Source of the DNA: Ambrosia x helenae
Taxonomy: Eukaryota; Streptophyta; Magnoliopsida; Asterales; Asteraceae
DNA: 64,000 nt
Reading direction: 5' to 3'
Assembly (NCBI GenBank): GCA_030844895.1
Contig: CM061227.1
Span: forward strand, 109,732,238 to 109,796,237
Shown here: positions 55,901 through 64,000 of the stretch, piece after piece
Layout of the letters: every line of letters starts with the position of its first letter
Position numbering within the stretch: position 1 is the stretch's first letter
Notes under the pieces: model-generated
Told to the model about the DNA's origin: nothing
Database searches by the model: none
The model's input: the letters and a program-made list of their open reading frames with translations, nothing else
Position numbers and translations under genes: made by a program

Positions 55901-57838
55901 TTTCAGAGAGGCTTGTGAGGTTCTAGGTCTTATTGGAAATGATAGAGAATGGGAAACAGCAATAACTGAAGCTGCAATATGGGCTTCGTCTGCTGAGCTA
56001 AGATCTTTGTTTACATACATGTTGCTTTATTGTGATGTTTCAAACCCTCGAAAATTATGGGATGCTAATTGGAAATGTATGTCTGATGATATTAGTAGAA
56101 ATATCAATCAAACTGTTAGTGGAGACTCAAATTTCACTAATGATTCAGATTTACAACAATATGTGTTGCATGAACTTCAGATTTTACTAAATTCTAATTC
56201 AAACCCACGAACATTGTCAGAATTTGGGTTACCTGAACCAGATCCTAGAATTTCTCTGCATTGGCAAACACTTTACTCCTAGAAGAAAAAAATTATGATA
56301 GGAATGCACTACACCTTGAGCACATATCTTTACATGCTAGCCTACATAATGAACAATTAATTGTGTATAATGCTGTTATGAATGCTGTTTCGACCTCAAC
56401 ACAATTGTTGGCTTTTGTTTATGGACATGGTGGCACTGGTAAAACCTATATATGGAAAACACTTATATCAGGCCTAAGATCAACTGGCAAGATTGTTCTT
56501 GCCGTTGCTGCATCTGGTATTGCATCTTTGTTATTACCAGCAGGTCGAACAGCTCATTCAAGGTTTAAGATACCATTAGAATTAACAGAGGAATCAGTTT
56601 GCCATATTAAAAAGAAAACAAATCTGTGCCAATTGCTTTTAGAAACTACACTTATAATTTGGGATGAAGCGCCTATGAGTGATCGTAGGTGTTTTGAATC
56701 ACTAGATAAGACTCTTAGAGATCTCACTGGAAATACCATGCAATTTTTTGGTGGTAAGTCGGTACTATTAGGAGGTGATTTTAGGCAAACATTACCAATG
56801 AAACCAAAGTGTAGTAAAAGTGAAATTTTAACATGTTGCCTCCCTAGATCATATTTGTGGAAACATTTTGTTGTCTACACTCTTTCTGAAAATTTACGTA
56901 TTACAACAAATCAAAGCCACATTAGTAATAAAGAGGAATTAGAGGCTTTTTCACAATGGCTTTTAAGAATAGGTGATGGCAATGAAGACGTCGTCTTAGA
57001 CTCTGAACATCCTTACATAAAGAAAATTGAAATACCTACACAATTCTTGATTCGTCAATCTGGAAATGGTCTTCATGACTTAATTAACTTCATTTATGAT
57101 GTTACCTTACTTACCAGGCCTACCCCAAGCCAAATTTCTGAACGTGCAATCATTTGTCCCAAAAACGAAACAGTGGATGTTATAAATGAGATGGTTCAAC
57201 AGTTAGCACCTGGTGAATGTGTTTCGTATCTAAGCACTGATTCTATGGTTCCTCATTCAAAAAATGATGCTGAAACAGACGCTATGTACCCACCTGAATA
57301 CTTAAATGTTTTGAATTTTAGTGGTATTCCGAATCATTGTTTAAAATTAAAACTTAATAGTCCTATTATGTTGATGCGAAATATGGATCCCAAAAATGGT
57401 TTGTGCAACGGAACTAGGCTTTTAGTTTCACAATTACTTCCGCGTGTCATAGAAGCACGAATCATTACAGGAACAGCAATAGGAAATAGAGTTTACATTC
57501 CGAGAATAAATTTTGTACATAACACAAAAGATTTGCCCTTTGTTTTCACACGTCGCCAATTTCCAGTCAAAATTTGTTATGCTATGACAATAAATAAAAG
57601 CCAAGGTCAGTCCTTAAAAAGAGTAGGTCTTTACTTACCGCAACCAGTGTTTGGTCATGGTCAATTGTATGTTGCTCTTTCAAGAGCTACATCTTCAACT
57701 TCATTAAAGATACTCTTACCAGAAAATCAAACGCAAGATGAAAACACAACTTTAAATATTGTGTATTCAGATTTTCTAAATGAAATAACCACGTCTCAGG
57801 TTTATAACTTAACTTTATTATTTTGTGTTTTGCATTAA
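52974..57838 (+). pseudogene. Helitron Rep/helicase gene, three frameshifts
   Basis: Coding runs from 52974 to 54782, over an 86-bp intron (54783-54868), then to 57838. In order it shows a Ser/Arg-rich N-terminus; a zinc-finger-like region (CEFCGALFWFEER...RCCRAGRVELA); a Helitron-like N domain (ITFTCNVRWPEITRHL); the HUH motif GLPHCHTLLWV; and the two-tyrosine motif KYLFKYISKG. A PIF1-type superfamily 1 helicase follows with Walker A GHGGTGKTYIW, Walker B IIWDEAPM, GGDFRQTLP, INKSQGQSL and YVALSRATS. The protein nicks and replicates the element by rolling circle. Single-base shifts near 53889, 55722 and 56252 break the frame; otherwise there is no stop, so inactivation looks recent. Confidence 0.93.
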
Positions 57839-57909
57839 CCTTCGTATCATATGTGTGTGGTTAAATACGTTAACTTATATGTTTTAATGTATTTTGTAGT
57901 TTACATCCG

Positions 57910-60900
57910 ATGGACTATAAAGGCGTGGCTGACTTGGCTCCTAGACAGGCGACAACACCAATTGAAATAAGGGTGATTCGAAAATGGGTTCCAGCATTTA
58001 GAGATGACGAAGTCCACTATGTGTTTGTTGATTCAGAGGTTAGCTTGATTTTTATTATCTTACAATATATGTTTAACAAATTTGGTTTTGATTTAGCATG
58101 CTACTTAACAGGGAATGGGAATCCAAGCTATGGCAAAATCAAAGAATAAACAGGTTGTTGAGCCAAAATTACAAATTGGGTCATGTTATCGTATTCAAAA
58201 ATACGCATGTGTAAAACCAGATGACTTCACTAATACTCTTACACATTCTGGAACTATTTTCTTGGCACAAGCTACCCTCATCACGCCCATCCCTGATACT
58301 ACTACCATACAAAAATACTTCTACGACATTGCAACACGTCGTAGAGCTCAAATGGCAGCACCGCATGAAGGCATTGTTGGTATACAATATTATATGTTTT
58401 CATTTGTGTTATTTACATTAGAATTCTGTTTTAAATTTCTATTAGGCTCAATACAACTAACACCATGTTTAAAACAGACTACATAGGGATTTATCGCGGG
58501 ATGGCGAATCGAAGAACCACTAAAAATCAGCCATATGTGGTACTAACACTTAGAGATTGCACGTATGTTGCTTCCAATTCTTTTTAAATGCTATCTTTCT
58601 GACTTATACAAATATTCATATCATATGTTAACATGTTTAGTTTCTAAATTATTATGTCCAGCAATCAAGACGTAACTGTTGCGGTTTGGGAAGAGATGCT
58701 AACATCAAAAACTAGATTTAATAGAGCTGAATACGAGTCTGCATCTCCACCAGTAATTTTGGCGCTGACGGCATTAAAAGCCAAAGATTACTTTGGTTAG
58801 TTGATATTTTGTAGATAAAATAGATTACTTTTAACTATTTATAAAACAAAATATTATCTTAATTTTCTCAGGAACACTTCAATTTCAAACAACAAATGCC
58901 ACTTATACATACCGTGATCCCGTAACACCTGAAACACAAATTCTCCTAGAAATGTAAGCAAAATAAACTTTCTTAATCAACTATAATGCCTATAAACAAA
59001 CAACCTGTGTGTATAAATTATTCATTGTTAGCTAATCTTCGTTAAATTTACACTGATTAGGTATGCCAATCAAGGTATTCAACATCAGCCGATTGTAGAA
59101 TTTACAGGCCAACAAATCATAATTACTGACCTTAAACGTCTATCAACAAATCTCATGACTGTAAGTTAAATCGTTATATAGGTAACATTATTTTACATTG
59201 TCAAAACTGAATATATTCTATTTACAGGGAAAAAATTTTGTGATCAAGTGTAGTATCGATTATTTATCAACATCAAATCCGTGGTACTACACAGCATGTG
59301 CGTTATGTAATCAAACCGTTTTAGAAAACGGTCCTCTGTGGTTTTGCTCGGAACATGCTGATGTTGAGGCTGTAAAATACCTGTAAGCTCTTTTAATTTA
59401 TTCTTATATGATGTAACATTTACGTCTTATCTTGCTACATTTATCATTTGCATACAAAAATAAAGACAAAAGCGAAACACCCTATAGTTGACATTTGTGA
59501 GCCGAGAAAGACCTGTTTCCATTTTATGTATATGCAATGGCTTCTCAAGCTTCGTCCCGATGGACGACAAGAGGCGTACTGCTCATGTCTGTTCTACATA
59601 ACGAGTCATTGGTCAAAACGCGTGTACTTTGCTTTTGAGTTTCATAAAGTTGACTAGCCCAATTAATAATCAGCCAGCAATGTTTGGCTGATTAATGATT
59701 AGCCCGATTATGCTACTTGATGTTTGGTTTAAAACTTCTACAGAAAACCTCCAAAGTCTTCACAAGAAAACAAACCAATTTATGGTTTAAAGACTATTTA
59801 AATGATAACATAAGACTATTGGCATTTACCCTTAACATCTTACACAAGTTAGATCAAGTCATTTCACCAACTAAATCACATGGAACTGTACAAAAAATAA
59901 GTGTTTAGTCAACTAGATACAACCTATACTGAAGCCACTTTGCTTTCACGCAATGCGCGATTGGCGCGAATGTAACCAATACTGTTTTGTGTTTTTCTGA
60001 TGTTTTGAATACGACAAAATTGTAACTAAAGAACTTGCTAGGCCTGGTAAGACTGACAAGAACCAGGCTTATCTCAGCCACCACCTCAACTATGACGATT
60101 GCTGCAATCGCCTCTGCCACATCTAGCAAGGACGAGAAAATAAATAGATTGCTGGTTCTGGTAAGACTAACAAGAAGTGGACCTGTCACAGCAACCTGCT
60201 TAACTACGATAGTTGTTGGGTTCACCCATGCCACGTCTATGAGATTGCGAAGCGACAAAATCAAGAACAACAAAACCCTGTTGCCCGCTGGTCATCATAC
60301 CTCAAGAACACTACTGGTTATACAACATTTAATATGTGCAGTATTTACTGCATTCACTTCTGTCGCAAACAGCAGCCACCAAAACTGATGAACAGTGTTG
60401 CTGTCAAGTTTCAAGGCGAATGAGTTTGTTATTTTACATTCTCCTGCCCATATCCCCATTCAATAACCTGGCCACGTGTTAACCAAAAAAATAAATTGAA
60501 AACCAATGACTAATCTGCCGTTTTTTTAAAGCGTTGACAACAGTTGTCAACTGACGAACAGGCTGCTAGGTTTAAGTTACATATCCAATGGTATTTGTAT
60601 CATTTGATTTACAACAACTTAGTACAAATTTATGAAGCCGATGATAACAATCATACTTGCATATGCATGTTTGGTTGGCTGTTTAGTTTCGCATTACTTT
60701 TAACATCATTTTATTCACAATCACATCTTCCTAAATATGTCTATGTTACAAATACAGGTATTTATTTCGGGTGACACTATCAGATGGGTCAGAAACAATC
60801 GAGGCGACATTTTTTGATAGGACTGCTGCTCAACTTCTAAACATTTCCTGTTCGGACATGATGTTAAAGCCAAACCAAGAGGCGTTGTTACAAGATATCA

Positions 60901-61308
60901 CAGGAAAAGAATTAGAGTTACAAGTACAAGCTACCAAAGACAGAAAAACCGGCACAGCGCGATGTACTGTTAACAATGCAAGGTTTATTGTTCAAGATAT
61001 TGGAGGAACTTCTTCCCCAACACCAAAAACGCCTGCTCCAAAAAACTCCGCATTCTGGATCTTCCATGCAACATCGTGCGCAATCCTCTACAACACCATT
61101 AACTGCAGCATCCACAGCGTTAGACTCAGCACTCACTCCAGTCAGGTCTCAATCCGAAATGTCTGCTAAGCGATCGCTTATCAAGGCCGAAGGTATGTAA
61201 TATTTCTTATTTACTACATTATCATCAACATAATAATAAACTGTTTCTTTTACAGTGTTTAAAGAAGGACCTGCAAAGAAAAAGGCCACTAGTGACCCGG
61301 AACCTTGA
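57910..61308 (+). CDS. RPA70-like single-strand-binding protein of the Helitron
   Basis: Nine exons join in phase: 57910-58038, 58112-58379, 58478-58562, 58662-58795, 58872-58953, 59061-59160, 59228-59382, 60758-61192 and 61256-61308. The OB-fold regions read IEIRVIRKWVPAF, GSCYRIQKYACVKP and KNQPYVVLTLRDC. A zinc ribbon WYYTACALCNQTV...LWFCSEHAD (C-x2-C, C-x2-H) matches the RPA70 DBD-C type. The last exon ends in a basic stretch (GPAKKKATSDPEP). RPA-like proteins encoded by plant Helitrons are thought to coat single-stranded DNA during rolling-circle copying. A single-base shift in an A-run near 61040 appears necessary to reach the last exon. Intron 8 (1,375 bp) has an insertion. It lies 71 bp after the helicase stop. 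Confidence 0.8.
59383..60757 (+). other. Long intron 8 of the RPA-like gene with internal duplication
   Basis: Other introns of this gene are 70-110 bp, so this one has received extra DNA. It includes a small palindromic segment (TCAGCCA...TGGCTGA, 59670-59695) and two diverged copies of a block of about 117 bp starting CTGGTAAGACT.ACAAGAA (60045 and 60160). Confidence 0.6.
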
Positions 61309-61544
61309 TAACAATGACATAGCAACCAGTGGACACTTTTGTTATCGTCTGTTTTAATCTTCATGTGTGATAAAATAGGTTTAGGACTTATGTAGTTGTA
61401 TTAGGATGTTATGTAGCTAAAATTTGGTATGCTTCTTAATGTTAGGATGATATTGCTATGTGATGTTGTTTTTTGCGAATGCCTTGTAAATAACTAAATA
61501 GAATGCACAAAACAAACTATGTCACGCAAATGACAAACAAACAC

Positions 61545-62290
61545 AATGAATAGACGCGTGTTCACTTAGACGCCTATTCGCTTAGCTTCTGATAATAAAT
61601 ACTTGCTTATGTTAAGCATTATGCATACGCCTAAACACCAATGACTAAAAAAACTTAAATGTATATCTTCGCCAAACAAATGATTGTGGTTCCTAAATCT
61701 ATTTGCAGCTGATTACCCAAAAAAAACACATTTGGTTTTCATCCAACCACATAGACGCATGTTCGCTTAAGCACTAAGACGCTAAGGCGTTTGATTTCCA
61801 TCTAACCTTATAGACGCATATTTGCTTAGACGTTTAAACACTAAAGTCGCTTGATAACAAACAAAGATTTCGCTTAAACTCTGGTTCGCTATGTTAACAA
61901 TTATGCAAACAACAAAGTAAACTGTTATTTCTTTTGATTGACGCCTACACGCCTAAACGGCAATAGCTAAAAAACTTAGGTCTATATTTCGCCAAACAAA
62001 TGGTGTGCAGTTGCCACTGTACTGCCCAGACGGAGTGTTTCACGCGTTAGCTGGGCCCTGATCCGCGCAAACCAAAGGCTATAAAGCGATCATGTAGTCA
62101 GAAAGAACGCGAATGTAGCTGCCGTAGTCATCCTCAATCTGCATTACTTTCCCTTTGAAGACGCCGCATATAATTAATGACATATATTTGGTTTTCGCCT
62201 ACACACTAAAACGTTAAGGCGAACACATTTTATTGTTTGTCTAGGCTTATAAACGCGTGTTCGCTTAAACGCTTAAATACTAAAATCACT
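61545..62290 (+). repeat. Interspersed GACGC/TTCGCTTA repeats in the Helitron tail
   Basis: At least four copies of a motif like AGACGCATGTTCGCTTA followed by ACGCTTAAACACTAAA lie near 61553, 61750, 61812 and 62252. CGCCAAACAAATG occurs twice (61672 and 61991). The stretch 61309-62512 has no coding frame. Confidence 0.65.
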
Positions 62291-62512
62291 TTATAACAAA
62301 CAGAGTTTTATTGTTTGTCTTCTCAAATTCCAGTTTATTACAAAAAACAGGTAAATGAACGCGCATATAAGCATCGTTACAAAACGACCAAAAATTATGA
62401 ACCACAAATGTTATCCTCACTATGCAAAATCATTAGTTTCAGTTTTAAATTTGAAAACATATAATCTGCAAATTCAAATCTGAAAACATCATTACCATCA
62501 TAAAAACCAAGT

Positions 62513-63101
62513 TTATAACTTGTAGCTTACAAAATATGCATCACATACATACAAAATTTCACCCAAATTTACTACCCTTTTAAACGCTAAACCCCCAAAA
62601 AAACATAACATCGCATACGCTTTAATACTTAAAAAAAATACACATAACAACCCAAACATAAACATAACGACAAAATAAACCTTCACCAACAATCCTTCAT
62701 AAACGTCAACTTTACTCTTCAAACACGCCACCTCCTTTTCTAAATCACGCTTTTCATCTTCTAGCTTTTTCTTCTCAGCTTCTAATGCCTTTTTTCGGCT
62801 CCTCTTAAGACATAATTATCAACATCTTCCTTCCAAAAGAATAGATTGCAGGCACCCCTTTTCTGCATACAAAAACATATGTCTATCAATCAGATTTGTT
62901 ATAAAAGCACACAAACAAAACATGTTACTTAAACGCAAACGGGCATTCGTAAAACTCAAACCCGGGCCGAGAAGTACATGATCCACCCACCCTAAGAGGT
63001 GCGACCAGATTATGATCACAATACAGCTTTCCATCAGTCCCGATTCTGAGGATTTTTAGGTTTGAAGATGCCCTTATAGTGTAACCAGAAGATGAACTCA
63101 T
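62513..63101 (-). pseudogene. GRF-type zinc finger, coiled coil and membrane segment gene
   Basis: On -, the frame from ATG 63101 reads MSSSSGYTIRASSN, then YCDHNLVAPLRVGGSCTS, RPGFEFYECPF: the C-x-H...C...PGxxFYxCP spacing of GRF zinc fingers. After an apparent intron (about 62860-62935), CNLFFWKEDVDNYV completes the finger in a different frame. 62513-62780 then encodes a Lys/Glu-rich coiled coil (KKALEAEKKKLEDEKRDLEK) and a hydrophobic segment (VYFVVMFMFGLLCVFF). Plant proteins with this three-part order exist but have no clear function. The gene lies inside the Helitron, antisense to Rep and RPA, about 350 bp from the 3' end. The exon junction could not be made in phase, so it may be broken. 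Confidence 0.6.
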
Positions 63102-63421
63102 TTTTCTTAAACGTTAGCTTCTTGAATGTGATAATAGTTATTGTAAACCTAGCCTTTGTTTATAACGTAAGGCATCTAATGAACATAAATGCATAATTGC
63201 CTATCTCAATTGAATCGTATTAATGAGATAAGACTAGACACTAAATGAAATCTCTTTGCCAATTATTTTGTACAAACTTTAATATCTATGACATAGGCTT
63301 TATTATATCCGATTGCCAATCTTCATGCATAACCAAAACGTATATGTGAACTATATTGATTGATTTTGATTAGGCATAAACATATTTGTTTATTTTTGTA
63401 CAACCATTGCAAACACGTAAC

Positions 63422-63456
63422 CAAAACGCGCACCGCGCGTTGATTAATCACCCTAG
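63422..63456 (+). mobile_element. 3' terminus of the full-size Helitron
   Basis: A hairpin AACGCGCACCGCGCGTT is followed by GATTAATCACC and CTAG at 63453-63456, then T. This is the 3' end layout of Helitrons and closes the element carrying Rep/helicase, RPA and the GRF gene. The 5' TC end was not found; it must lie upstream of 52974, probably before the repeat leader at 51660. Confidence 0.82.
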
Positions 63457-63675
63457 TTTAGTTAATGATATAATATCTATCCTTAAATGAAAAATAAATA
63501 TCCATAATTAACTATGGGAGGGTAACTATGGGACTATGGGAGGGAAGCGAGAAAACTAAAAAAAAATATTCATCCAAATATCCAATTGATATGTTATCAG
63601 TTTTTTTTACTGTATGGTATATAGTTGAATAGTTAAACCTGTGTCTTTTGAATCAATTGATCATGTTTAACATCT

Positions 63676-63836
63676 TAGGGTGTGTGTAGTGGTGGGGGGT
63701 TATGTGGGAGTTATGGTATTAAAATATTAAAAAGTAATAGAAAGAGAGTTATGTGGGGGTTATGAAAAAAGAGGGTGTAGTGGGAAGGGGGGTTATGAGA
63801 GGGTTATAAATGATTGGGTAATCATTGCTTTTTATA

Positions 63837-63884
<48 letters not shown>

Positions 63885-64000
63885 ATTAAACCATCAACAC
63901 CTCCCACAATATAACCAAATCCATCTTTTCACTTTCAAAAACACACACACAACACTGCAGAGAGATGCCCTTCTCTGCCATCACACCTACCACCACCTCT
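63676..64000. mobile_element. Left part of a MITE running off the window
   Basis: GGGTGTGTGTAGTGGTGGGGGG at 63680 and the repeated GGGGTTATGTGGGAGTTATG / GTAGTGGGAAGGGGGGTTATG motifs are typical of a MITE end and subterminal repeats. A (TTA)n tract (63838-63882) follows. No right end is present within the window. Confidence 0.4.
63838..63882 (+). repeat. (TTA)n microsatellite
   Basis: About 15 ATT units without interruption. Confidence 0.95.

Noticed and set aside
1..64000. CRISPR arrays, bacterial operons or phage genes
   Set aside because: The sequence is plant nuclear DNA; the repeats are microsatellites, LTRs and MITEs, with no regular spacer arrays.

Overview
The window is plant nuclear DNA, most likely from a eudicot and, by inference, an Asteraceae genome. 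It is AT-rich, with genes of many short exons and GT-AG introns lying in a bed of nested transposons. Only two ordinary host genes look complete. One is an HVA22-like (TB2/DP1 family) membrane-shaping gene on + (five exons, 19170-20463, 172 aa). The other is a SET/NAP1-type histone chaperone gene (NRP-like) on - (ten exons, 23966-26224, 252 aa). In both, every exon junction can be followed in phase.

Left part (1-19 kb). A chain of four elements, each bounded by (TA)n tracts, fills 500-5477. Two PIF/Harbinger-like elements with Myb/SANT-like coding remnants follow (5538-7159 and 10866-11826), along with a broken ubiquitin-conjugating-enzyme fragment near 9 kb and several MITEs with clear target-site duplications. 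A dead hAT transposase gene (- strand, 14658-17276) has been split by a MULE-like MITE, a Helitron and a GGTGCTG-ended element.

Middle part (26-34 kb). Small Helitrons lie at 26390-26943 (+), 28881-30537 (-) and 30635-31117 (-). The first sits about 165 bp upstream of the histone-chaperone start codon. SINE copies, a FAR1-type DNA-binding-domain fragment and a decayed PMD/Ulp-type transposon gene complete this part.

34-47.6 kb. A larger Helitron (34074-47625, +) carries spliced exon fragments of a neprosin-domain gene, of peroxisomal enoyl-CoA hydratase 2 and of one unrecognised gene. A complete 10.5-kb Ty3/Gypsy chromovirus of Tekay type (34338-44874, read on -) is inserted inside it. Its two 2.7-kb LTRs differ by a single base on reading, yet its pol is full of frameshifts and the reverse transcriptase has FIND where FIDD is expected.

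51-63.5 kb. A full-size Helitron carries a Rep/helicase gene (52974-57838, three single-base frameshifts), a separate nine-exon RPA70-like gene (57910-61308), and on the opposite strand a GRF-zinc-finger/coiled-coil/membrane gene remnant (62513-63101). Its 3' hairpin and CTAG end lie at 63456; the 5' end could not be placed. The right edge of the window starts another MITE.

All coordinates were read by eye from the sequence; family assignments rest on recognised motifs, not on searches.
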